Origin: Nostoc sp. TCL240-02
Lineage (GTDB): Bacteria > Cyanobacteriota > Cyanobacteriia > Cyanobacteriales > Nostocaceae
Direction: 5' to 3'
DNA length: 64,000 bases
Assembly (NCBI RefSeq): GCF_013343235.1
Contig: NZ_CP040094.1
Location: 613,501 to 677,500 of the forward strand
Part shown: in pieces, positions 45,929 through 54,974 of the stretch
How the letters are laid out: each line of letters starts with the position of its first letter
Numbering within the stretch: position 1 is the stretch's first letter
Notes under the pieces: model-generated
The model's database searches: none
Seen by the model: the letters and a program-made list of their open reading frames with translations, nothing else
What the model was told of the DNA's origin: nothing
Position numbers and translations under genes: made by a program

Positions 45929-48900
45929 ATGCATCTGCACTATTTACACCCCCAACACCTTGAGGAATTAGTCAAGACTAGTGGTATAGACTTACACTTA
46001 GTGCAACTCAATTTTAGGTCGCTTCAAGGCGTAACAGCTTATGAGTACCTGTTGATTTCTGAGCTACTCCCCCGCACCAATACCGGAATGGTAAAAGCTG
46101 GCTGGTTGCAGCGTTATGCTCATATTACTGAAGGGGGTTGGTGGTGTTCGGGACTAGACCCTTTGAATAATTGGCAAATGATGGAATGGGGATGTTTTAA
46201 ACCAAACCAACCCCGACAGAATCACAATGCTAAGTCCATCAAATACGAGCATCCCCCTAGCACACCAACGCGGGTGTTTTGTTTGCGGGTAACGCTGCAA
46301 GTGTGGCAGCAAGTCGCTGGACGTTACAATCTGGTCATACCTGACAATATCACCATTACTGCTGATGGTGAAGCTAGAGGCTTTTGGCAATGGGTGATGC
46401 AACATAACATTCCCCTGATTCTCTGCGAGGGTGTGAAAAAAGCAGCAACGCTGTTGACACAAGGGTATGCAGCTATTGCTATTCCCGGAATTACCAGTGG
46501 TTATCGGGTTGTTAAAGATGAATTTGGCAAAGTTACCCGTCGTCAGCTAATTCCTGACTTAGCAGCATTTACAATTACAAAGCGTAGCTTTTATATTTGT
46601 TTTGATTTTGAAACTCAACCTAAAACAATTGCTGCTGTAAATAATGCTATTTCTCAACTTGGTTGTTTATTCCAGCAAAAAAATTGCCCTGTTAAAGTTA
46701 TCGAACTTCCAGGAATAGAAAAAGGGGTTGATGAGTTTATCGTTGCCAAAGGTGCAACTAGTTTCGAGAAAATTTATCGGCAAAGTGTTGATTTAGAAAT
46801 TTATCTTGCTCAAACAAAACCCCATACTGAGTTAACTATTCCTGTTGCTCTCACCTTGAATCGACCTTTTATAGATGAAATACCTTTTCCAACTTCTGGA
46901 TTAGTAGGAGTCAAGTCTGCAAAAGGAACAGGTAAAACTACAGCACTGCAAGCCGTTGTTCAGCAAGCAAAAACTAGAAATCAACCCATTTTATTAATTA
47001 CTCACAGAATTCTATTAGGACGATTTTTGTGCGAAAAAATTGGTATTCAATGGGGAACGCATAAAGAAGATGGGGATAAAAGGATTAATAAAACACTTAC
47101 CCCCGCTCCTCCCATCCTCCGTTCACTCTCTCCACAGCAATCCCTTGGACTGTGCGTTGATTCAATTTGGAAACTTAATCCTGAAAATTGGCACGGGGCA
47201 ATAATAATTTTAGATGAAGTAGAGCAATCTTTGTGGCATCTACTAAACAGTAATACTTGTAAACATAAACGTGTAAAAATATTAAGATTATTCCAACAGC
47301 TAATTTCCACGGTTTTAACAACTGGGGGTTTAGTAATTGCTCAAGATGCTGATTTGTCAGATGTATCACTTGAATATCTACAGGGATTAGCAGGAATTAA
47401 ATTAACGCCTTGGGTAGTTCTCAACCAATGGAAGCCTCAACAAGGTTGGGATGTCACTTTTTACGATTCGCCGAACCCAACACCACTCATTCACCAACTA
47501 GAATTAGATTTACTTGCTGGACGTAAATGTTATGTTACTACCGATAGTCGCGCTGGGCGTTACAGTTGTGAAACAATCGAACGTTATCTGAAAGAACGCT
47601 TACAAAAATTACGACGGCAATTTCCTAAAACTTTGGTAGTTAGTAGCCATACTATAAACACACCTGGTCACGAAGCTGTTGATTTTATCGCAGCAATTAA
47701 TCAAAAAATCTCTGAATATGACGGCGTTTTTGTTACCCCTAGCCTTGGTACAGGAATTAGTATTGATGTCCAACATTTCGACCGAGTTTATGGCATTTTT
47801 CAAGGGGTAATTCCTGACTCGGAAGCAAGACAAGCATTAGCGAGAGTGCGAGATGATGTACCGCGTGTTGTCTGGTGTGCGAAACGAGGTATTGGCTTAA
47901 TTGGTAGTGGTAGTACAAATTATCGCTTGCTATCTGACTGGTATCAAGAAAATCAAAAAGAAAACTTAGCTTTGCTTAGTCCACTACACAAAATAGATGT
48001 CGATTTACCTTTAGTTCATGACCCGATTCATTTGCGAACTTGGGCCAAGTTATCTGCACGGGTAAATGCTTCTATCCGCCTCTATCGTCAATCGATGCAA
48101 GATGGTTTAGTTGCTGATGGGCATCAAATTCAGATGCGGAGTAATGCTGTTCATAATAATATTATTCGAGATTTACGCCTTGCATTTTTGGCAACTGATG
48201 CCGATGATTTAGCTACCCGCAGAAGATTAGTTTTAGAAATTGTCAAAGTTCAAAAAGATTGGGCGCAAAGCCGTCAAAAGGCTAAAGAAATTAAACGCAA
48301 AATTAAAGATATTAAGCAGCAAAATCAACTATCGGTAGCCACATCTGTAGCTAATGCTAATGATATCGATTATGTAGAATATGAGCAACTATTAGGAAAG
48401 CATTCTCAAACTGATGGAGAACGTAACCAAATTAATAAATATGTTCTTAGACAAAGGTATGGTGTAGAAGTTACTCCTTGGCTGAAATTGCAAGATGAAC
48501 AAGGATATTATCGTCAATTGTTAATTCATTATTATCTAACTCACGAAAGCGAATATTTTCACATCCGAGATCAACAAGAATGGCATCAACAATTGTCTTG
48601 GGGTGAGGGGAAAGTTTTTCTACCAGATTTAAAAACTTACACACTAAAAGTTGAAGCAATGAGAGCTTTGGGAATGCTTCAGTTTCTCGAAGCAGGACGA
48701 GAGTTTACCGAGAGTAATCCAGATTTAATTATGCTTAAAAATATTGTTTTTCAGCATAGTAAGCATATTAAAAGAGCGCTTGGTATTAACTTAGTTGGGG
48801 AAAAAAAGCAGGTTTCGGCAATAAAAATACTCAGCCGACTCTTAAATTTGTTGGGCTTGAAACTAAAGCGGGTAAATGAGGTTTATAAAATCGACCTAGA

Positions 48901-49084
48901 AACGCTTTATGATGGCAGGGAGAGAATATTTGCTGTTTGGCATCAACGGGATGAGTTGATGCTGGCTCATGTTAAGAGTGTTGGCTATGAGTTGCCTGAT
49001 TATTCTTCAGACTGGAAGTTTGAAATTATTCAAGCCAAGCCTCATACCGCAGTAGTCAAGGAAGAGGTAGCTATCTCTGGGTGA
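45929..49084 (+). CDS. CyRepA1-type plasmid replication protein (primase-helicase)
   Basis: A 1051-residue protein of the cyanobacterial plasmid replication (CyRepA1/DUF3854) type. Residues about 165-200 hold a Toprim-like motif (ILCEGVKKAATLLTQGYAAIAIPG) and an acidic FDFE patch, suggesting primase activity. A helicase part follows: Walker A KGTGKTT (K336), Walker B ILDEVEQ (D429-E430), GTGISIDVQHF and RQALARVR as the later motifs. The C-terminal 350 residues are of unknown, partly coiled character. Such proteins start plasmid replication. No parA/B or iterons lie next to it, and housekeeping genes are on both sides, which points to an integrated plasmid remnant. The gene itself is intact. 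Confidence 0.85.
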   Translation: MHLHYLHPQHLEELVKTSGIDLHLVQLNFRSLQGVTAYEYLLISELLPRTNTGMVKAGWLQRYAHITEGGWWCSGLDPLNNWQMMEWGCFKPNQPRQNHNAKSIKYEHPPSTPTRVFCLRVTLQVWQQVAGRYNLVIPDNITITADGEARGFWQWVMQHNIPLILCEGVKKAATLLTQGYAAIAIPGITSGYRVVKDEFGKVTRRQLIPDLAAFTITKRSFYICFDFETQPKTIAAVNNAISQLGCLFQQKNCPVKVIELPGIEKGVDEFIVAKGATSFEKIYRQSVDLEIYLAQTKPHTELTIPVALTLNRPFIDEIPFPTSGLVGVKSAKGTGKTTALQAVVQQAKTRNQPILLITHRILLGRFLCEKIGIQWGTHKEDGDKRINKTLTPAPPILRSLSPQQSLGLCVDSIWKLNPENWHGAIIILDEVEQSLWHLLNSNTCKHKRVKILRLFQQLISTVLTTGGLVIAQDADLSDVSLEYLQGLAGIKLTPWVVLNQWKPQQGWDVTFYDSPNPTPLIHQLELDLLAGRKCYVTTDSRAGRYSCETIERYLKERLQKLRRQFPKTLVVSSHTINTPGHEAVDFIAAINQKISEYDGVFVTPSLGTGISIDVQHFDRVYGIFQGVIPDSEARQALARVRDDVPRVVWCAKRGIGLIGSGSTNYRLLSDWYQENQKENLALLSPLHKIDVDLPLVHDPIHLRTWAKLSARVNASIRLYRQSMQDGLVADGHQIQMRSNAVHNNIIRDLRLAFLATDADDLATRRRLVLEIVKVQKDWAQSRQKAKEIKRKIKDIKQQNQLSVATSVANANDIDYVEYEQLLGKHSQTDGERNQINKYVLRQRYGVEVTPWLKLQDEQGYYRQLLIHYYLTHESEYFHIRDQQEWHQQLSWGEGKVFLPDLKTYTLKVEAMRALGMLQFLEAGREFTESNPDLIMLKNIVFQHSKHIKRALGINLVGEKKQVSAIKILSRLLNLLGLKLKRVNEVYKIDLETLYDGRERIFAVWHQRDELMLAHVKSVGYELPDYSSDWKFEIIQAKPHTAVVKEEVAISG

Positions 49085-49130
49085 CAGCTAACATGAAGTG
49101 CAATAGCGGTCTTTAGGGACTTCCCAATTT

Positions 49131-49415
49131 CTACTTTGCCTTCACCCGCGCCTGCTTCACCATTGCAATGAGAGTTTGATGAGCATCTTCTGCATCTACC
49201 AAAACACGATCAAACTGAATGCGAACTGGTACAGCTTCACCATTGACTTGCGCTGTCAAATCCATACCTTGTGCATCAATTGACAACATTTTTGCTGCGA
49301 TCGCATCTGTTACACCACCAAAAGTTTTAGCATAAAGAACTATGGCATCAGCATGATCGTCATTCATGTGCTGGCAGATGCGCGAACTAATCTCAGCAGA
49401 AAAATCCTTAGACAT
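49131..49415 (-). CDS. DUF2470 domain protein (haem-iron utilisation-like)
   Basis: A 94-residue DUF2470 protein. It has the HMNDDHADAIVLYAKTFGGV motif and the SIDAQGMDL segment, which in larger proteins forms the C-terminal part of haem-oxygenase-like HugZ and glutamyl-tRNA reductase binding proteins. In plants the homologous domain binds glutamyl-tRNA reductase. A stand-alone copy may bind tetrapyrrole-related partners, but that is inference. The ATG at 49415 lacks a clear Shine-Dalgarno. It is convergent with the replication gene, 46 bases away. Confidence 0.85.
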   Translation of the reverse strand: MSKDFSAEISSRICQHMNDDHADAIVLYAKTFGGVTDAIAAKMLSIDAQGMDLTAQVNGEAVPVRIQFDRVLVDAEDAHQTLIAMVKQARVKAK

Positions 49416-49666
49416 TGTTGAGGTAAAAAGTTATAAATACAGCAGCATTTTAGATTTTAAGCTAACGCGAGTGGAATTTGCTAATTTTCTTTCTTAGCAC
49501 TAAAGACCATCTACATTACTGTATGTTCATCATTAATAATATTTATTTCTGGAATAATAATTAAATTAAAATAAAACTTAGTTCAGTATTTTTACCTTTC
49601 ATTACGGAAAGCAGACAGCTTAAACTGTAGCAGAAGTATTAGCCAAACTATTGAAGCTAAGAGACA

Positions 49667-50422
49667 ATGAGCGAAACTAGCCCCAGACGAATAGTAATTG
49701 GGGATGTACATGGACATTATGAAGGTTTGATGACTTTGTTGGAGGCGATCGCCCCCATGTCAGACGATCAAATCTATTTTTTGGGAGACTTAATCGATCG
49801 CGGGCCTCATAGCTCACAAGTAGTTAATTTTGTCAAACGACATAACTACCCATGTTTGCTGGGAAATCATGAGCAGATGTTATTAAATATTCTGACTGAT
49901 GAAAGAACTTCCTCCCCGACGATGCAAGCGTGGTTGTACAGTGGAGGGCAAGCTACCGTAGCCAGTTACCACGAGGCTTCAATCCCTGATGACCATCTGG
50001 ATTGGTTCAAGAGTTTGCCTACATATCTCGACTTGGGGGATATTTGGTTAACTCATGCTGGGGTTGACCCTTCCAAGTCGGTGACAGAACAAACTGCCGA
50101 TCAACTGTGTTGGATACGAGAGGAATTTCACAGCATCGAAAAACCCTACTTTCCAGATAAGCTTATTATCATCGGTCACACGATTACTTTTACTTTGCCT
50201 GGTGTTTCTCCTGGGAAACTTGCACAAGGACAGGGATGGCTAGACATAGATACTGGTGCTTATCATCCCCGGAGTGGCTGGTTGACTGGACTGGATGTAA
50301 CGAATAACCTGGTTTATCAAGTTAACATTTTTAAAAACTATCTCCGTACCCTCCCTTTAGAAGAAGTTGTAATTACCGTTAATCCAGCCAAAATCAAAGT
50401 TGATCGTCGCAATAAGAATTGA
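49667..50422 (+). CDS. PPP-type metallophosphoesterase (serine/threonine phosphatase family)
   Basis: A 251-residue two-metal phosphatase. The signature motifs GDVHGHYEG, GDLIDRGPHS, GNHEQM, THAGVDPS and GHT are in the correct order with normal spacing. Bacterial members act as protein phosphatases or as diadenosine tetraphosphate hydrolases; the substrate cannot be told from sequence. No signal peptide is seen. The C-terminal 30 residues are basic and variable. Confidence 0.92.
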   Translation: MSETSPRRIVIGDVHGHYEGLMTLLEAIAPMSDDQIYFLGDLIDRGPHSSQVVNFVKRHNYPCLLGNHEQMLLNILTDERTSSPTMQAWLYSGGQATVASYHEASIPDDHLDWFKSLPTYLDLGDIWLTHAGVDPSKSVTEQTADQLCWIREEFHSIEKPYFPDKLIIIGHTITFTLPGVSPGKLAQGQGWLDIDTGAYHPRSGWLTGLDVTNNLVYQVNIFKNYLRTLPLEEVVITVNPAKIKVDRRNKN

Positions 50423-50526
50423 ATAATATTCGAGATGAGGTGGAGGGAAAGATGTGGAAGATTAGGGAGACAAGGGGAGTAAGCAATTCCCAATTCCCAA
50501 TTCCCCATTCCCCATTCCCCATTCTC

Positions 50527-51387
50527 TCAAGACTTTACTAATGGTCGAATATTAGCTTTATAACTAGCATTATCCAACCCATAATTTCCATTACTAGGTT
50601 GGGAGTTAATTGCACGTCTGAGGGCATCAATGCGATCGCTAGTTCCGGGGTGTGTACTCAAAAATGTTGGTGCAGAACCCTTTCCAAGCAGCTTTTTCAT
50701 AAACGAAACCATTGCAGACTGGGCGTAACCAGTGCGTGTCAAAGTTCGTAGTCCTCTTTGATCGGCCTCAAATTCATTGTTACGACTGCGGGGTAAGTCT
50801 CGCGCTAACTGGACACCAATTTGCACCGCCGTACTTCGATCTAAGCCTGCTGCTGTTAATAGACCACTTTCGAGCGCTTTTTGTTGCATCTGCTTGACTA
50901 CGTGTTTCCCACCAATGTGACCAATTTCATGGGCAAGTACACCTGCTAGTTCCGCTTCATTGTCTGCGGTTTTCAGCAAACCCGTATGAACATAGACATA
51001 GCCACCCAAGGTAGCAAAAGCATTAATACTGTCATCCTCAACAACCTGAAAGGTATAAGGAAGATTCGGGCGATCGCTATTGACTGCTAAACGCCGACCA
51101 ACTTGTTCCACATAACGATTAACTTCGGGATTACGGTAAAGTCGCACTTGACTGCCAACTAATTCCTGATTAATCTGCTTACCAAGATCAACTTCTTGGT
51201 TAGGGGATATATTAGAAAGCTGAAATGCCTGAACTCCTTGGAGTAGAAGAGGCAAGAAATCTAAAGCTCTTCCAGGTACGGGTGTAATCAGGCACAGGCT
51301 CATGGCAACTACCACTGAAATTAAAGGATAAAACCAGCTACGCCGCCACACTCGGTAATTTGCAACAAAAACTTTCCAATTGAACAT
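50527..51387 (-). CDS. M48 family metallopeptidase
   Basis: A 286-residue zinc protease. A signal/anchor segment is at about residues 17-38 (YPLISVVVAMSLCLI). The zinc motif HEIGHIGG and the third ligand in NEFEADQRG are present, and SFMKKLLGKG and FLSTHPGTSDRI are standard for the BepA/LoiP-like branch that degrades misassembled envelope proteins. It probably acts in the periplasm or on the thylakoid lumen side. Its stop faces the phosphatase gene; the gap is filled by tandem CCCATTCC-type repeats. The ATG at 51387 is the first of the open frame. Confidence 0.92.
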   Translation of the reverse strand: MFNWKVFVANYRVWRRSWFYPLISVVVAMSLCLITPVPGRALDFLPLLLQGVQAFQLSNISPNQEVDLGKQINQELVGSQVRLYRNPEVNRYVEQVGRRLAVNSDRPNLPYTFQVVEDDSINAFATLGGYVYVHTGLLKTADNEAELAGVLAHEIGHIGGKHVVKQMQQKALESGLLTAAGLDRSTAVQIGVQLARDLPRSRNNEFEADQRGLRTLTRTGYAQSAMVSFMKKLLGKGSAPTFLSTHPGTSDRIDALRRAINSQPSNGNYGLDNASYKANIRPLVKS

Positions 51388-51781
51388 AATAAGCTCTGAA
51401 TATTATTTTGGGAGGACATAAAATAATCGGACAAATTATGAGACGGATTTAGAGGATTCTAAGTTGCATTCTTAACTCAATAGCAAATGAGTTGTGATAC
51501 AGCTAATGCTTACGCAAATCTACCGAATTTTGGTGGACTAGAGATTCCCTCTACAGATAGGCTTAAACACTAGATATTACTTTCTGGGCGCATCAGTCTG
51601 AACGGGTAAAAGTTTCAGGGTTAGCTACCACCCCTGCTAACTTACGAAACTCGTGATAAACTGTCGCATAACTGCAACGCCCAGCCGCTTTGAGTTATTA
51701 CCAAATAGGAAAAATTGCCGTTTTCATCGAAAGCCTTCTTCCTACAATCAATTACTTCGCTATTACCTCGGAAAAATTTTT
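51388..51781. other. Divergent spacer between M48 gene and DUF4330 gene
   Basis: No gene is supported. The open frame of the DUF4330 gene extends to 51653, but its first 43 codons do not resemble the family. A CTTACGCAAATC word near 51510 recalls the dispersed repeat at 31570. Promoters for both flanking genes should lie here. Confidence 0.5.
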
Positions 51782-52315
51782 ATGGCTATTTTAGATTCAA
51801 AAGGTCGCTTGTTCGGCAAAATCAACCTCTTAGATTTAGGTGCTGCACTGGTAATTCTGCTAGTGATATTCGGCATCTTTGTCTTTCCTGGAACTTCTGG
51901 TTCTGTTGCCCAAGTTGGTGCGAAAACAATACCTATAGAAGTAGACTTAGTAGTTCGTGGCTTGAATGTCCGTGACCCTGAGCAATTATTTAACCAAGGT
52001 TTAAAAAAAGGTGGAAAGACTAATGTGATTATCCGCAATCAACCTTATGGGCAGATTGAAATTAAATCCATTCAACAGCTACCTAGAACAGTCAATGTTT
52101 TCCAACCTGATGGCAGTGTCAAAGAATTACCAGATCCAAAAACCAACAATTTTAGTACAGATTTGCTTTTGACTTTAGACGGTAAAGCCCAGGTTACTGA
52201 CAATGGACCCGTTCTAGGTAACAGTAAAGTTAAAATTGGAATGCCATTTGAGTTAGAAGGCTTTAACTACAACTTCAATGCAACTGTTATTGATATCAGA
52301 TTAAAAGACAAATAA
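51782..52315 (+). CDS. DUF4330 domain-containing protein
   Basis: A 177-residue protein with one N-terminal transmembrane helix (about residues 17-36, LDLGAALVILLVIFGIFVF) preceded by the family start MAILDSKGRLFGKINLLDLG. The rest is a predicted beta domain (IPIEVDLVVRGL ... LLTLDGKAQVTDNGPV ... KIGMPFELEGFNY), as in DUF4330. The family is common in cyanobacteria and has no known role. The ATG at 51782 is chosen, because the upstream extension shows no similarity to the family. Confidence 0.85.
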   Translation: MAILDSKGRLFGKINLLDLGAALVILLVIFGIFVFPGTSGSVAQVGAKTIPIEVDLVVRGLNVRDPEQLFNQGLKKGGKTNVIIRNQPYGQIEIKSIQQLPRTVNVFQPDGSVKELPDPKTNNFSTDLLLTLDGKAQVTDNGPVLGNSKVKIGMPFELEGFNYNFNATVIDIRLKDK

Positions 52316-52344
52316 CATTCATCTGTTCATCTTCAAAAAAGAGG

Positions 52345-52390
52345 CTGATAAACCGAAGTTACTGTAATCTAAAAAACTTCGGTTTATCAG
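52345..52390. terminator. Bidirectional terminator between DUF4330 and the metal-binding lipoprotein genes
   Basis: CTGATAAACCGAAGTT (52345-52360) and AACTTCGGTTTATCAG (52375-52390) pair perfectly over 16 bases with a 14-base loop. Read in the reverse direction the stem is followed by CCTCTTTTTT, which fits the convergent lipoprotein gene; in the forward direction ATTCATTAAT follows. It can serve both genes. Confidence 0.85.
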
Positions 52391-52411
52391 ATTCATTAAT
52401 CTAAATTTTAA

Positions 52412-53410
52412 CTAATTAGCAGCTCTTGCTTGAAACATTAAATACGTTCCTCCTAATCCTTCTACAATTGTGCGTGTATTGGCAATCATCATTTTCTGAT
52501 AAGTATCTGCCTCGGTTCCTGGTTCACCAAGCCCCTCAACGTATAACTTCCTATTAGAAATTTTCACTTCAGCAACTTTCGCTACAGATTGAAGTGAATT
52601 CTCGTTAGTTGCCGCGTCAGAAAAAATTGTTGAGACTTGAGTTTGTTTAATATTTGCAACCAAATTTTTCATTCGTGTTGCTGTTATGTTTTCGTCAGTA
52701 CTAATACCTTGTAATCCTGCTGCTAATGGAATATTGTATGCTTTAGCATAATAACTCAGTGCATTAGATGTTGTAACTAACTTACGTTCTTTGGCAGGAA
52801 TACTCGTAATTCTTGACTTAATCCAACTATCTAGTTGAGTGAGTTCATTTGTAATTTTTTTGGTATTGCTGTTATAAGTTTCTGCATCATTAGATTCTAA
52901 CTTTCTTAGATTACTATTAATTACCTCCACCATTCTGATAGCATTCTTGGTGTTGTGCCAAAGATGAGGATTAATTAAATTCTTGCCGTCTTTCTGAAAT
53001 TTCTGTGGCTTAGATACCGCAAGTTGCCCAACGGCTATTTTCGGTACAGTGTTTTTAGTCGCTTTAATTAATTTGATCAGATTTGGTTCTAAATTATAGC
53101 CACTATAGAGAATAAGATTAGCTTGCTCAATTGCTCTACGATCTTCCGGCTTTGGTTTATAAGTATGAGGATTGGCACTAGGGTCAATTAAGCACGTCAG
53201 GTTAACTGTATTCCCGGCAACTTGCTTGGTTAAATCACATAGTACACTTGTTGTTGCTACAACTTGAGGAAGATTCTCATCTACCGGGGTGGTAGTTTGA
53301 GTGAATGCAGTTCTTGCAGCTTGATTTCCACACCCAACAAATCCAATTGTCAAAGCAATAAAAATGGCTCGGAAGGAATTAGTTGATGGTAATTTTTTTG
53401 ACATCCTCAC
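52412..53410 (-). CDS. Metal ABC transporter substrate-binding lipoprotein (ZnuA/MntC-like)
   Basis: A 332-residue cluster A-I binding protein that captures divalent metal outside the cytoplasmic membrane. A lipobox (GFVGC, Cys27) follows the signal peptide. The first two metal ligands are visible as H82 (NPHTYKP) and H149 (NPHLW). The third position, usually His or Glu in a TSH-NAF or CEGAF context, reads VTTSNALSYY and lacks either residue; the fourth, usually Asp, is Glu (E292, LYVEGLGEPG). Metal choice or affinity may therefore differ. There is no long His-rich loop, as Zn-specific ZnuA often has. No permease or ATPase gene is adjacent. Confidence 0.85.
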   Translation of the reverse strand: MRMSKKLPSTNSFRAIFIALTIGFVGCGNQAARTAFTQTTTPVDENLPQVVATTSVLCDLTKQVAGNTVNLTCLIDPSANPHTYKPKPEDRRAIEQANLILYSGYNLEPNLIKLIKATKNTVPKIAVGQLAVSKPQKFQKDGKNLINPHLWHNTKNAIRMVEVINSNLRKLESNDAETYNSNTKKITNELTQLDSWIKSRITSIPAKERKLVTTSNALSYYAKAYNIPLAAGLQGISTDENITATRMKNLVANIKQTQVSTIFSDAATNENSLQSVAKVAEVKISNRKLYVEGLGEPGTEADTYQKMMIANTRTIVEGLGGTYLMFQARAAN

Positions 53411-54039
53411 CTTCTACTGGATATAGAGAAAAAGTAATCATTATTAGTAACGAATTAGTGAAATACCAGGGATAAGCCTTCAACAAGAAGGTTAAGGGAA
53501 GAGGGGCAAGCCATCGACTAGGAAAATTGTATAAGGGAAGAGGAATTAATAGACTCTTTCCTTTCCCACTTTCCTTGTCTCCACCGCAAATCCAGCAATT
53601 TGAAGCACTGGTAAGGTTTTGCAAGCAAAATGTTAGTGAACTTCACGCTACAGACTGGAAAACTGGTAGAGGTAATAGCACAATAATAAAGGCGATGCTG
53701 AGGAACCTTTAATAAGGAGTGTTGTTATCTCACAGGATGTTGAAGGGGCTATGCCATTGTGCTTAGATGCCGCAAAGGTCGCAAATTGACTAGGATTATC
53801 AGGTTAAGGAGTGAAACGTAGTAAAACTGGGGCTTTTTAAGCATACGGGTTGATTTCGCAAACCGAGTCATGAATCTAAGGCAATTGTAGCTGTGGTTTT
53901 GCCAGGTGTGGGCATATAGTTGTTACAAAATTGGTGAATTGGCGATTTTCTGGTTCATCCCCAAAAAAATCTAAAATCTAAAATTCGTAGTCAAGTATAT
54001 AGAACAATTCCGCAAAGCTGATATTGGTGAAGATAAACA
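53411..54039. other. Gene-free region of 629 bases
   Basis: No recognised gene. A frame ending at 53712 reads PPQIQQFEALVRFCKQNVSE and on for about 43 plausible residues, but it starts in low-complexity DNA and has no partner motif. Several short open frames with protein-like composition lie between 53715 and 53930. It could be a decayed gene; nothing specific can be named. Confidence 0.4.
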
Positions 54040-54375
54040 ATGGTAATTTTAGTTATCCTCGTTAATACCCTCATTTCGTTGATACTACTCTATGTGGCTT
54101 GGCGAGTGTGGCAACTCAAGCGGCAGCTAGCATACATAGCAGATACGTTAACTCTTTATGAAAGTTGTACTCATACAGTATTAAATAAAGCACCAGAAAA
54201 TATTTATCTCAGTCAGGAGAATATTTATAACTTACGGCAGAAAAATCAAGCACTAAAAATGCAAATCCAACAAGTGCGACAAATTATCAGTCTACTTTTA
54301 CAAGGACAGCAAATTTGGCAGCGTTATTTTCGCAGGCTAGAGTTAATATCCAGGAAAAGAAATGTTGCCAAATGA
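54040..54375 (+). CDS. Small hypothetical membrane-anchored protein
   Basis: A 111-residue protein with an N-terminal transmembrane helix (about residues 2-22, VILVILVNTLISLILLYV), followed by a basic WQLKRQL border and a predicted helical cytoplasmic tail (NLRQKNQALKMQIQQVRQII). The layout resembles a small coiled-coil membrane protein found upstream of YtxH-like genes in cyanobacteria. It lies 237 bases before the YtxH gene on the same strand. The family is not recognised. Confidence 0.65.
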   Translation: MVILVILVNTLISLILLYVAWRVWQLKRQLAYIADTLTLYESCTHTVLNKAPENIYLSQENIYNLRQKNQALKMQIQQVRQIISLLLQGQQIWQRYFRRLELISRKRNVAK

Positions 54376-54612
54376 GTTATGTCAAGTTCACATGAACATT
54401 TATAATTAGGGCTGACACAAAGGTACAAAGATACAGAGGGAAAGGAACCCAGGGAGTTTTGAATCATAAGTAATTAATGGTTTTAATGTTTAATGAATAA
54501 AAGCAACATTTTTGGCTGATATTTTGTCAGGATAGATTAACTGAATAAAATCGGTGAGCCTTACAAGGAGAGAAAACACACCTAAAATAGGTGTAAGGAG
54601 AGAAACAACAAT

Positions 54613-54963
54613 ATGTCTAATAACCGTTCTGGAGTATTTATTGGCGGTTTGATGCTGGGAGCTACCATCGGTGCTTTAACTGGTTTGCTCGTGGCTCCAC
54701 GTACAGGGCGCGAAACGCGTAAAATCTTGAAGAAATCTGCCAATGCTATCCCAGAATTGGCAGAAGATTTATCAACGAGTGTGCAAATCCAAGCGGATCG
54801 TCTCTCTGCCAGCGCACTACGAAACTGGGATGAGACTTTAGATCGATTACGGGAAGCGATCGCAGCAGGTGTAGATGCTAGTCAGAAGGAAAGCCAAATC
54901 TTAAAGCGGCAAACATCACCTGAAGACTCAGATTATCTTCCCCAGCAATTAGAACGCTCATAA
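54613..54963 (+). CDS. YtxH domain-containing protein
   Basis: A 116-residue protein with the YtxH signature: a Gly-rich transmembrane segment near the N-terminus (GVFIGGLMLGATIGALTG then LLVAPRTGRETRKIL) followed by a helical, charged tail. In Bacillus, YtxH-type proteins are stress related; the cyanobacterial function is not established. A DUF948 gene begins 11 bases after its stop, an arrangement seen in other cyanobacteria and probably an operon. Ribosome binding: GGAGAGAAAC upstream of the ATG. Confidence 0.85.
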   Translation: MSNNRSGVFIGGLMLGATIGALTGLLVAPRTGRETRKILKKSANAIPELAEDLSTSVQIQADRLSASALRNWDETLDRLREAIAAGVDASQKESQILKRQTSPEDSDYLPQQLERS

Positions 54964-54974
54964 ATGACATTACC

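Noticed and set aside
53527..53712. 61-codon ORF in the spacer downstream of the lipoprotein gene promoter
   Set aside because: Its first third is low-complexity DNA and the rest matches no recognised family; it may be a decayed fragment.
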